Made by a program: the position numbers and the translations under genes | Part shown: positions 7,351 through 15,129 of the stretch, one piece after another | Layout: the number at the start of each line of letters is the position of its first letter | How positions within the stretch are numbered: position 1 is the first letter of the stretch | Notes under the pieces: generated by a model | The model's database searches: none | What the model saw: the letters and a program-made list of their open reading frames with translations, nothing else | What the model was told of the DNA's origin: nothing | Source of the DNA: Porphyromonas somerae DSM 23386 | GTDB taxonomy: Bacteria; Bacteroidota; Bacteroidia; Bacteroidales; Porphyromonadaceae | NCBI RefSeq assembly: GCF_000372405.1 | Contig: NZ_AQVC01000029.1 | Coordinates: 1-32,351 of the forward strand | Reading direction: 5' to 3' | DNA: 32,351 bases

Positions 7351-8838
7351 ATGGCTTACTCCAACAATGTGATGATTATTCGCCATGAGCTACTTTCAAA
7401 GCTTGTGCGACTTTGGTATGATGGTGAATTGGTAGAGAAAATAGATTCTGTACCCATAGAGATGATCCCACGGCATCGCAAAGAACGTATTCGTTGCTGT
7501 CGCCATAAAGAGCGTGCAGTGCTACGATATAAGATGTTCCCGCTGTTGGGACTAGATATGACGGATGAGGTAGATGAAGTGACCCCACTCTCATACTACG
7601 CTAAGCAGGTACTCGAGGAGCGTCAGAAGAAAGACAATCTTCTCTGTGTTGTTGATGAGGCTTGCACCAGTTGCGTGGAAATCAATTATGAGGTCTCCAA
7701 CCTCTGCCGTGGCTGTGTGAGTAAGGCATGTTACAATGCCTGCCCTAAGAAGTGCATTAGTTTTAAGAAAAATGGTCAAGCGGAGATTGATCATGATGAC
7801 TGCATTAGTTGCGGTCGTTGCCATGGTGCTTGCCCCTATCATGCCATCGTATATATCCCTGTGCCTTGTGAGGCTTCATGCCCAGTTGGTGCCATTAAGA
7901 AGGATGAGCACGGTATTGAGCACATTGATGAAAGCCGCTGTATCTACTGCGGTTCTTGTATCAATGCTTGTCCATTTGGTGCTATCTTTGAAGTCTCTCA
8001 GGTCTTTGATGTGCTTCGGGAGATTAAGGCGGGTGAAAAGGTGATAGCTATTGTGGCTCCTGCTATTTTGGCCCAGTACGATGCTCCTCATGCTCAGGTG
8101 TATGGGGCATTGAAGCGTATCGGCTTCTCCGACGTGATTGAGGTGGCTCAGGGTGCTATGGACACTGTGCACCACGAAGGGCACGAGCTTTTAGAGAAGT
8201 TGGAGGCTGGGCAGTCCTTTATGACTACCTCTTGCTGTCCTTCTTTCTACGAAGCGATTGACAAGCATATCCCTAAGTTGCATGACTTTGTCTCCGATTC
8301 TAAGTCGCCTATGTACTATACTGCTGAGCGAGCAAGAGCTAAGTACCCCAATGGTAAGATCGTATTTATTGGCCCTTGCGTGGCGAAGCGCAAAGAGGCG
8401 CGCCGTGAAGGTCAGGAGGTGGACTATGTGATGACCTTTGAGGAGATTGCCTCAATCTTTTCTGCCCTTGAGATCGACTTGAAGAAGGAGGAGAGCTTCC
8501 TCCCAGAGGTTACTTCTGTACGCGAGGCACACGGCTTTGCTCAGAATGGAGGCGTGATGGGTGCTGTTCAGAGCTACCTAAGATGCCAGCCTGAGACTGC
8601 GGATAAGGTGGATAAGGTCACTACGGAGATGATTTGCAATATCGATAAGAAGACACTTGCCAAGCTCAAAGGGTATGCGGTACGGGGCACTGCTCCAGCT
8701 CAATTTATTGAGGTGATGTGTTGCCCTGGTGGGTGTGTCAATGGACCGAGTGCCCACAATCATATTGTGGCAGGTCGTAAGCAATTGGCTCAAGAGATCT
8801 CAACGATTCCACTCACTTATGCTGACCTCCCTCGCTAA
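7351..8838 (+). CDS. hydA: [FeFe]-hydrogenase, group B-like monomeric catalytic subunit
   Basis: Reversible H2-evolving or H2-oxidising enzyme. The 495-aa protein has a cysteine-rich N-terminus. One cluster region is C119, C122, C127, C131 and C135. Two ferredoxin-type clusters follow, CISCGRCHGACP (151-162) and CIYCGSCINACP (197-208), with an extra CEASCP at 173-178. The H-cluster domain has L1 TSCCPSF (294-298 carry TSCCP; C295 ligand, C296 the proton-relay cysteine), L2 GPCVAKRKE (341-349; C343) and L3 EVMCCPGGCVNGP (454-466; C458 and C462). L1 ends in Phe where most group A enzymes have Trp, and L2 begins G-P-C where they have M-P-C, which points to the poorly characterised group B. No signal peptide or NADH-binding partner subunit is present, so a cytoplasmic ferredoxin-linked role is inferred. 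It is followed directly by all three maturases. Confidence 0.93.
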   Translation: MAYSNNVMIIRHELLSKLVRLWYDGELVEKIDSVPIEMIPRHRKERIRCCRHKERAVLRYKMFPLLGLDMTDEVDEVTPLSYYAKQVLEERQKKDNLLCVVDEACTSCVEINYEVSNLCRGCVSKACYNACPKKCISFKKNGQAEIDHDDCISCGRCHGACPYHAIVYIPVPCEASCPVGAIKKDEHGIEHIDESRCIYCGSCINACPFGAIFEVSQVFDVLREIKAGEKVIAIVAPAILAQYDAPHAQVYGALKRIGFSDVIEVAQGAMDTVHHEGHELLEKLEAGQSFMTTSCCPSFYEAIDKHIPKLHDFVSDSKSPMYYTAERARAKYPNGKIVFIGPCVAKRKEARREGQEVDYVMTFEEIASIFSALEIDLKKEESFLPEVTSVREAHGFAQNGGVMGAVQSYLRCQPETADKVDKVTTEMICNIDKKTLAKLKGYAVRGTAPAQFIEVMCCPGGCVNGPSAHNHIVAGRKQLAQEISTIPLTYADLPR

Positions 8839-9820
8839 GCTTTTACAAGGTGAACAGCTTGAGGAAGAACAATTCCTCGAGTTGCTCAGCTGTGAAGGAG
8901 ATGAGGTGGAGAAGGCAGCAGGAGCAGTTGCGAAGGAGCACTTCGGCCGTGAGATAAAGCTTCGTGGGCTCATTGAAATTTCCAATTATTGTCGTTCCGA
9001 CTGCTACTATTGTGGTATTCGTGCTTCTAATAGAGCAGTTGATAGGTACCGACTGACTGAGGAGGAGATTCTTGAGGTCTGCAGTATAGGAAATACTTTA
9101 GGTCTCGGTACGTTTGTACTCCAAGGTGGTGAAGACCTCTACTGGAGAGGAAACCGCTTGGTAGAGTTGGTGCGTGAGCTACATCGGAAGTATCCCAATG
9201 TGGTATTGACCCTTTCGCTTGGCGAAATGAGTCAACCTGAATATCAAGAGCTTTATGATGCGGGAGCCAGACGCTATCTATTGCGTCACGAGACGATAGA
9301 CCCGCTTCATTTCCAGCAACTTCATCCTCCTCGCCAGCGTATTGAAAGTCGTGTAGCGGCACTTAATGCTCTGAAAGAGATTGGCTTTGAGACAGGAGTA
9401 GGGGGTATGGTTGGTTCGCCAGGTCAAGAGCTTTGTCATTTGGCACGCGACCTAGCCTTTATCCAAAGGTTTCAGCCAGCGATGATTGGGATTGGTCCTT
9501 TTCTGCCACACCACGATACTCCATTTAGAAGTTACCCGAGTGGTTCGCTAGACCTCACGGTGCGTATGGTAGCTCTTTGCCGCTTGATCTGCCCGACTGC
9601 TAATATACCAGCTACTACAGCTGTGGCGTCACTCTCCAATGAGGGACGTCGGAGGGCTATTGAAGCGGGTGCAAATGTAGTCATGCCCAATCTCTCACCG
9701 CCTCGCTTTCGGCAGTTGTATCAACTTTATGATCATAAGGCGAGCTTTGGAAGTGAAGCGGCAGAAGGAATAGAATTATTGCGATCGGAGCTAGCGTTGT
9801 ATGGCTTTACAGCAAAATAA
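8819..9820 (+). CDS. hydE: [FeFe]-hydrogenase H-cluster radical SAM maturase HydE
   Basis: Radical-SAM enzyme required to build the two-iron part of the H-cluster. The open frame reaches back to 8729, but the ATG at 8819 gives a 333-aa protein starting MLTSLAKLLQGEQLEEEQF, which matches the usual HydE N-terminus and length; the longer start would overlap hydA by over 100 bp. With this start it overlaps the hydA end by 20 nt. The radical-SAM cluster motif is C58-x3-C62-x2-C65 (YCRSDCYYCGIR), preceded by LIEISN. The rest fits the BioB-like TIM barrel (GGEDLYW, MVGSPGQ, ANVVMPNLSP). PylB and BioB are relatives, but the hydA/hydG/hydF context settles the call. It runs into hydG with at most a 7-nt gap. 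Confidence 0.94.
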   Translation: MLTSLAKLLQGEQLEEEQFLELLSCEGDEVEKAAGAVAKEHFGREIKLRGLIEISNYCRSDCYYCGIRASNRAVDRYRLTEEEILEVCSIGNTLGLGTFVLQGGEDLYWRGNRLVELVRELHRKYPNVVLTLSLGEMSQPEYQELYDAGARRYLLRHETIDPLHFQQLHPPRQRIESRVAALNALKEIGFETGVGGMVGSPGQELCHLARDLAFIQRFQPAMIGIGPFLPHHDTPFRSYPSGSLDLTVRMVALCRLICPTANIPATTAVASLSNEGRRRAIEAGANVVMPNLSPPRFRQLYQLYDHKASFGSEAAEGIELLRSELALYGFTAK

Positions 9821-9827
9821 TAAGATA

Positions 9828-11246
9828 ATGAAATACGATAAGTATTCGGCACGTGCCGAGGAATTTATTAATCATCAAGAGATACTTGATACCATCGCCT
9901 ATGTAGAGGCGAATAAAGACAATAAGGAACTGCAGAGAGCTATCCTAGAGAAGGGGCGTGAGGCAAAAGGCTTAGATCACAGAGAGGCAGCGCTTTTGCT
10001 ACTCGCCACAGATGAGGATATTAGGCAAGCGACTGCTGAGCTGGCAGGCGAATTGAAGCATCGTTTCTACGGGCGAAGGATAGTGCTATTTGCTCCGCTT
10101 TACCTCTCTAATTACTGCGTTAATGGCTGTACCTATTGCCCTTATCACTTGAAGAATAAGCAGATTCCACGACGTAAGTTAACCCAAGAGGAGATCCGGC
10201 AGGAGGTAATAGCTCTGCAAGATATGGGTCATAAGCGGTTGGCACTAGAGACGGGGGAGCACCCTATGCATAATACGATGGAGTATCTGCTTGAGTCGAT
10301 AGAGACGATCTACTCTATTCACCATAAAAATGGAGCTATCCGAAGGGTGAATGTCAATATCGCTGCCACCACCGTGGAGAATTATCGTCGACTACATGAA
10401 GCAGGCATCGGCACCTATATTCTCTTCCAAGAGACTTATCATAAGAGCAATTATGAAGCACTTCACCCTACTGGACCAAAGAGCGACTACGCCTATCATA
10501 CTGAGGCGATGGATAGAGCTATGGAGGGCGGAATTGATGATGTAGGCTGTGGAGTACTCTTTGGCCTCAATACTTATCTCTACGACTTCATAGGGCTTTT
10601 GATGCATGCAGAGCACCTCGAAGCTCGGTTTGGAGTGGGTCCCCACACCATCAGTGTCCCCCGAATTTGTCCTGCCGATGATATTTCTTTAGGCGACTTC
10701 CCCAATGCAGTGCCCGATGATATCTTTTTGCATATTGTGGCAGTGGCTCGTATTGCCGTTCCTTATACAGGTATTATTATGTCTACAAGGGAACGGGCTT
10801 CTGTGCGTAGTGCGGCACTTCACCTTGGGGTGTCTCAGGTCAGTGGTGGCTCTAAGACCACTGTAGGAGGCTATGCCAACGAAGCAGATGCCAAGGACTC
10901 CGCACAGTTTGATGTGAGTGACCAGCGCACTCTTGATGAAGTGGTGGCTTGGCTCCTTGAAGAGGGGCATATCCCAAGTTTCTGTACCGCTTGCTATAGA
11001 GAGGGGCGAACGGGTGACCGCTTTATGCAACTTTGCAAGAATGGTCAGATTGCCAATTGCTGTGGACCCAATGCACTGATGACACTAGAGGAGTATATCT
11101 CGGACTATGCATCGCCGCATACACGCCAATTGGCGGAACCTGTGATCCAGCGTGAACTAGCACTGATCCCCAATCCAAAGGTACAGTCAATTGCACGGGA
11201 GAGAATCCAGAGGATAAAAGAGGGAGAGCGAGATTTTAGACTATAG
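9828..11246 (+). CDS. hydG: [FeFe]-hydrogenase maturase HydG (tyrosine lyase)
   Basis: Radical-SAM tyrosine lyase that makes the CO and CN- ligands of the H-cluster. From the ATG at 9828 it is 472 aa, the usual size; an ATG at 9801, inside the end of hydE, would add nine residues. The SAM cluster motif is C97-x3-C101-x2-C104 (NYCVNGCTYCPYH). The C-terminal auxiliary cluster, needed for ligand release as Fe(CO)2CN, has C386-x2-C389-x22-C412 (CTAC ... NCCGP), which separates HydG from the related ThiH. GEHPMHNTMEY and PRICPADD are further family marks. hydF starts 5 nt after the stop, so the maturases are one transcript. Confidence 0.95.
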   Translation: MKYDKYSARAEEFINHQEILDTIAYVEANKDNKELQRAILEKGREAKGLDHREAALLLLATDEDIRQATAELAGELKHRFYGRRIVLFAPLYLSNYCVNGCTYCPYHLKNKQIPRRKLTQEEIRQEVIALQDMGHKRLALETGEHPMHNTMEYLLESIETIYSIHHKNGAIRRVNVNIAATTVENYRRLHEAGIGTYILFQETYHKSNYEALHPTGPKSDYAYHTEAMDRAMEGGIDDVGCGVLFGLNTYLYDFIGLLMHAEHLEARFGVGPHTISVPRICPADDISLGDFPNAVPDDIFLHIVAVARIAVPYTGIIMSTRERASVRSAALHLGVSQVSGGSKTTVGGYANEADAKDSAQFDVSDQRTLDEVVAWLLEEGHIPSFCTACYREGRTGDRFMQLCKNGQIANCCGPNALMTLEEYISDYASPHTRQLAEPVIQRELALIPNPKVQSIARERIQRIKEGERDFRL

Positions 11247-11251
11247 CAAAT

Positions 11252-12373
11252 ATGAAGTCGGTAGCTACCCCTCAATCCGAATTGCCACATATCCTTATCT
11301 ATGGCTCAGTAAATAGTGGCAAGTCAACACTATTCAACCTGCTGGTGGGGCAGAAGTATGCCGTTACTTCGCCTATCGCTGGTACCACCACTGATGTACT
11401 TTATAAGCGTATTGAACTACCTGAAGTGGGGCCAGTGGTGCTGGGAGATACCCCAGGGGTGGGAGATTCATCTCCTTTGGGAGCACAGAGAATGGCGGCC
11501 ACTCGTGTGGCTTTGAGGCGTGCAGATATTGTGCTAGTCCTTCAAGATGAGAGGGAAGAGTCGCTAGACCCGCAGTTGGTAAAGGACTACCCGAATGCTA
11601 TCTTTTTAACCTTTAAGTTACCCTTTTCTGAGGACAGAGAAGCATTGCGAGAGCAAGCTATTGAACTAATAGCTAAAACGCTTAAGGAGCGGAAAATATG
11701 CCGACAGGAGACCCTCTCGGGAAACCTTGCAAAACCGAGCGACTTGGTACTTCTAGTGATGCCACAGGATAAGGCGGCTCCTAAAGGACGACTAATCTTG
11801 CCACAGGTGCAGATGATACGAGAGTTGCTAGATAAGCACTGTTTGGTAGTAGCCATTCAACCTGAGGAGCTTGGTGCGACCCTTTCCAAGCTACGTGCGA
11901 TGCCCGACTTAGTCATCACCGACTCTTCTGTTTTCCAAGAGGTGGAGAAGCAATTGCCTTGCGAAGTACCACTTACCTCTTTTTCAGTATTGATGAGTGC
12001 TTATAAAGGGGATATCCACCGTTTAGTGGCAGGTGCAAAAGTGCTCTCTCAGCTACCGCCCAACGCTCATATATTAATAGCAGAGGCTTGCAGCCACGTG
12101 CCAACTAATGAGGATATCGGTCGAGTGAAGTTGCCTAAATTACTACGTAAGAAGCTAGGGGATGAGCTAGTGATTACCCATGTGAATGGTGACGACTTTC
12201 CTACAGACCTGAGTGGATATCAACTGGTGATTCACTGTGGAGCTTGTATGATGAATCGCAATCATCTCCTTACTCGACAGGAGGAAGCAACCCGCCAGCA
12301 AGTGCCGATGACCAATTATGGTATCGCCATCGCACAGTTGCTAGGCATACTTGATCGAGTAGTCCTACCATAA
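11252..12373 (+). CDS. hydF: [FeFe]-hydrogenase H-cluster maturation GTPase HydF
   Basis: Scaffold GTPase on which HydE and HydG assemble the two-iron subcluster before transfer to apo-HydA. In 373 aa it has an Era/TrmE-like G domain with P-loop GSVNSGKS (18-25), switch GTTTD (44-48) and DTPG (66-69), a middle dimerisation region, and a C-terminal cluster domain. The cluster residues are C280-x-H282 (ACSHVPTNEDIGR) and H328-C329-x2-C332 (HCGACMMNR), the family's CxH...HCxxC pattern with usual spacing. The spacing of 5 nt from hydG and the lack of a terminator before it show it is the last gene of hydA-hydE-hydG-hydF. Confidence 0.95.
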   Translation: MKSVATPQSELPHILIYGSVNSGKSTLFNLLVGQKYAVTSPIAGTTTDVLYKRIELPEVGPVVLGDTPGVGDSSPLGAQRMAATRVALRRADIVLVLQDEREESLDPQLVKDYPNAIFLTFKLPFSEDREALREQAIELIAKTLKERKICRQETLSGNLAKPSDLVLLVMPQDKAAPKGRLILPQVQMIRELLDKHCLVVAIQPEELGATLSKLRAMPDLVITDSSVFQEVEKQLPCEVPLTSFSVLMSAYKGDIHRLVAGAKVLSQLPPNAHILIAEACSHVPTNEDIGRVKLPKLLRKKLGDELVITHVNGDDFPTDLSGYQLVIHCGACMMNRNHLLTRQEEATRQQVPMTNYGIAIAQLLGILDRVVLP

Positions 12374-12392
12374 TTACAAAACACCACATCAA

Positions 12393-12427
12393 CCTCTCAT
12401 TGCGTAACAGGGGTTACGCATTAGAGG
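12393..12427 (+). repeat. Hairpin with 18-bp dispersed motif, copy 2
   Basis: TGCGTAAC (12401-12408) pairs with GTTACGCA (12413-12420) around an AGGG loop, extended outside by CCTCT (12393-12397) and AGAGG (12423-12427). Positions 12408-12425 are identical to the minus strand of 243-260. It lies 20 bp after hydF, between convergent genes. Without a T run it is not a typical intrinsic terminator, though it could end transcription from either side. Confidence 0.6.
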
Positions 12428-12500
12428 TGCTAAGTGAAAAGCTGGTTGAAATAGGGTGCAGAGCCCTCCTTTGCAACCATCTGTAATTCAATATTGTACA

Positions 12501-12594
12501 TAAGCGTTTGCCGAGATGCAACTAAGCAATCGGTGAGTTGCAACTAAGCATTTGTCGAGTTGCATCTCGCCGATTGCTTAGTTGCATCTCAACT
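12501..12594 (+). repeat. 22-bp repeat array, locus B
   Basis: Direct units GAGATGCAACTAAGC (12513) and GAGTTGCAACTAAGC (12535), 22 bp apart, follow a partial unit and are closed by inverted units. The 25 bp at 12513-12537 match the reverse complement of the closing inverted unit ending near 12590 with one mismatch, so a strong stem-loop is possible. It lies between the convergent hydF and trmN6 genes. The sequence up to 12640 is otherwise featureless apart from a C run at 12600-12606. Confidence 0.8.
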
Positions 12595-12640
12595 TTTACC
12601 CCCCCCATAGAGGAGAATGGCACTTAGTGCAATATTCTCA

Positions 12641-13363
12641 TTAAAGGATGGTGAGGTAGGGGCGGAGGAGGTGGGTGTATTCGGGGGTGTAGTTGTGAGT
12701 GCCAGCACCTGCTAGTATGGTGAGGTGGCTAGTGGTGCAGGGGGTGGGCTCTTGGCTCCATAGGGTGAGGACTCGCTTTGGGGTTTTATTTTGGGTGGTC
12801 TGTATGTAGAGGTGGTGTTGGGGGTGGATATTGTATTCTTTAGCTGCCTTTAGGTAGTCACTCTGTGCAGAAGTGGCTAGTATGGTAGCAATCTGCCCTT
12901 GGGGGGCTAGGTGGTGGAGGCTGGTTGCAAAGAATTGGTCGGGGGAGAGGGTAATAGAATGCTTCGCTACGGTCTCTCGTTGATCGTTGTTTTTGTGTGT
13001 TGGGGTGTAGTAGGGCGGGTTGCTGAGGATAAGGTCGTAGTGCGTTGCACCCCGATAGTCTCGGTAGTCTTGTTCTAGTATGGTAACCCTATCGGCAAAG
13101 GGGGAGTGAATTGCGTTGTAGCTCGCTTCTTTGGCACTGGCGCTATCTAGCTCTATGCCTGTGATATGGGTGGTAGGAAAAGCTTGTGCCAGCATAAGGG
13201 CAATAATCCCTGTGCCGGTACCGACGTCCAATACCGTTTTCGGCTGATGATCTTGGAAGTGGTGGGCAATGTAGCCACCCAGGAGCATACCATCGGTACC
13301 TACTTTGAGGGCCGACTCCTCTTGGCGTATCTCAAATTGCTTTAGTCGAAATATCTTTGCCAT
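12641..13363 (-). CDS. trmN6: tRNA1(Val) (adenine37-N6)-methyltransferase
   Basis: SAM-dependent methyltransferase of the YfiC/TrmN6 type, expected to methylate A37 of tRNA-Val. The product from the ATG at 13363 is 240 aa and starts MAKIFRLKQFEIRQEESALKV, as in the family; seven more codons upstream are open. The SAM-binding motif is DVGTGTG (46-52) and the adenine-N6 catalytic motif is NPPY (115-118), preceded by DLILS. MKVGTDGMLLG-like sequence (20-29) is diagnostic of the family. It overlaps the end of the upstream glycosyltransferase gene by 22 nt, so it is the last gene of the typA unit. The substrate is assigned from family knowledge only. Confidence 0.85.
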   Translation of the reverse strand: MAKIFRLKQFEIRQEESALKVGTDGMLLGGYIAHHFQDHQPKTVLDVGTGTGIIALMLAQAFPTTHITGIELDSASAKEASYNAIHSPFADRVTILEQDYRDYRGATHYDLILSNPPYYTPTHKNNDQRETVAKHSITLSPDQFFATSLHHLAPQGQIATILATSAQSDYLKAAKEYNIHPQHHLYIQTTQNKTPKRVLTLWSQEPTPCTTSHLTILAGAGTHNYTPEYTHLLRPYLTIL

Positions 13364-15117
13364 AGTTCCTTGAGCTTGTACCACCCTTTCATCACTTTAT
13401 TATTGGTGCGGGCATAGTATCTCCGCAAGATATGATAGGCTTCTGGATCCTCTGGAGTAGGGACAATAGGATCGGCATAGAGCGGATAGGGAGCTACCGC
13501 TGTGTGGTACCGACCTCCGCCACCAGAGTGGGTGCCACTACCGTCAAATCCATCATTGGTGACCAAGGGAGGATTGCTATTGATGCTCAGCTTTTGATGA
13601 AGGAGTAGCGAGGCGTGCCAACGGACCGCCCAGGAGTTGTTTTCCCCAGTAATCTGTCGGCGTAGCATCTTTGGAAAGTCCATAAACCCACCATATCTAA
13701 ATCGTTGATAGAGCTTTGGATCATGTTCTAACTGTTGTAGCAACTGCTTCCCATCTGGCTCCCAAAGCTCTTGCCAACGGTCTTGCCAAGTTGCCCAACC
13801 CCAGCTGCCTGCAAAGTAAAGTGGGTGGTTGTTTCGGAGCTTTGAAGAGGTATAAAAAGTGCCAGCGTGTAGATGGGCGATTCTTTTCTCAGAGGCATAA
13901 AGAGAGAGTGCATCATTCATCCAACGCAAGAAGTAGGGAGAGAGAATCAGATCATCCTCCAGCACAATCACACGGTCGTGTGTCTGAAGTAGCTTAGTAA
14001 CCCCCTCCACAATGTTATGGGCGAGCCCTCTGTTAGTGGGCTGGCAGTGGAGCTGTGACTTGGGGAATTGTCGGCAGAGTGCACGCACCTCTTCTACCGC
14101 TTGTTGGTCGTCCGCACCTTTTGCCCCATCACTCCATATATATATAGGAGTATGGGTGATCTCGGGTTGCTGTAGTAAGTTCTGTAGAATTCGTGCTGTG
14201 TGCTTTGGACGGTTGTAGACAAATAGGAGCAGTGGGGCCAACTCTTTTCGGTCCAATGCTCGCTGAAGTCCCTCTAAGTCTAGTGGTGGTCGCTGCCGCC
14301 AAAGCTTCATCATTGGTCGCATCTGCCAAAGATTTCTAGCCATCTTAAGGAGCGATCGTCGGCGATTTCCTCTTGAGAGAAGTGCTTCGCCAAATGGAGC
14401 CAGGTGCCCTCTGTAGAATTGTGCAAAAGGGGAAAGCAACGGATTGATCGCCTCTGCGAGGTGGTAGGCCTGCTTTAGCCGAAGGGTTTTCTCGTCTGAA
14501 ATGGCGGTAGAAGGACGGAAGTGCTGTCCCGTGAGGTGCGGAAGGAAGCCGATTTTTAATCCAGCAAACCTTACTCGATGGGCATAATCTAGGTCCTCGC
14601 CATAGTGGTGGAAAAGAGGCGAGAAGAGACCCACCTTTAGGAGTGTCTGCCGTGGTAAATACCAAAGTGCCGCATTGATAAAGGAGAGTTCGGTAAATCC
14701 GTGATAGGGTGGCTCTGGTAGATAGTGGGCAAATCCTTGCTCTACCGCTCCGTCGCTACCGTGGTGGAGTGGGGAGAGGATGCCTATCTCGGGATATTGT
14801 TGGCAGTGATCGGCTAAGGCTCGTATCGTTTCAGCTGAGATACTGGCATCTTGATTAAGTAGAAAGATTCCCTCATAGCACTCCTTGGCTTGCACCTCCT
14901 CCATTAGGAGGTTATTGGCAGCTCCAAAGCCGAGATTGGAGGGGCGACGGAGCACCCTTACAAAGGGATAGCGCTTTTCTATCTCATCAGGAGTGCCATC
15001 GGTAGAGGCATTGTCTACTACTGCGATCTCTAGCTGGTCGCGGTCATACAGAAAGGGCTGAAGTAGACTATCTATCCACTTCAGCCCATTGTAGGTGACT
15101 ATGGCGACCAGAATCAT
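13342..15117 (-). CDS. Two-domain glycosyltransferase
   Basis: A 591-aa protein that joins two glycosyltransferase domains. Residues 1-290 are a GT2 domain of rhamnosyltransferase type: VTYNGLKW at the start, VVDNASTDGT (33-42), NQDAS (88-92) in place of DxD, and the GEDLD general-base region at 173-177. Residues 293-590 form a second GT-A domain: LLLFVYNRPKHT (296-307), IWSDG (327-331), LEDDL (386-390) as the metal-binding DxD-like motif, and GSWGWATWQDRW (437-448). The second half resembles the GNT-I-like sugar transferases of Bacteroidota surface-polysaccharide loci. There is no membrane segment. It starts 12 nt after typA. Acceptor and donor sugars are unknown; lipopolysaccharide or capsule synthesis is the likeliest setting. 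No frame break is seen at the junction, so the fusion looks real. Confidence 0.85.
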   Translation of the reverse strand: MILVAIVTYNGLKWIDSLLQPFLYDRDQLEIAVVDNASTDGTPDEIEKRYPFVRVLRRPSNLGFGAANNLLMEEVQAKECYEGIFLLNQDASISAETIRALADHCQQYPEIGILSPLHHGSDGAVEQGFAHYLPEPPYHGFTELSFINAALWYLPRQTLLKVGLFSPLFHHYGEDLDYAHRVRFAGLKIGFLPHLTGQHFRPSTAISDEKTLRLKQAYHLAEAINPLLSPFAQFYRGHLAPFGEALLSRGNRRRSLLKMARNLWQMRPMMKLWRQRPPLDLEGLQRALDRKELAPLLLFVYNRPKHTARILQNLLQQPEITHTPIYIWSDGAKGADDQQAVEEVRALCRQFPKSQLHCQPTNRGLAHNIVEGVTKLLQTHDRVIVLEDDLILSPYFLRWMNDALSLYASEKRIAHLHAGTFYTSSKLRNNHPLYFAGSWGWATWQDRWQELWEPDGKQLLQQLEHDPKLYQRFRYGGFMDFPKMLRRQITGENNSWAVRWHASLLLHQKLSINSNPPLVTNDGFDGSGTHSGGGGRYHTAVAPYPLYADPIVPTPEDPEAYHILRRYYARTNNKVMKGWYKLKELWQRYFD

Positions 15118-15129
15118 ATCGCCAAGGTA

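Noticed and set aside
8729-8818. Longer hydE start at 8729
   Set aside because: It would overlap hydA by 110 bp and add 30 residues that do not look like a HydE N-terminus; 8819 gives the family's usual start.
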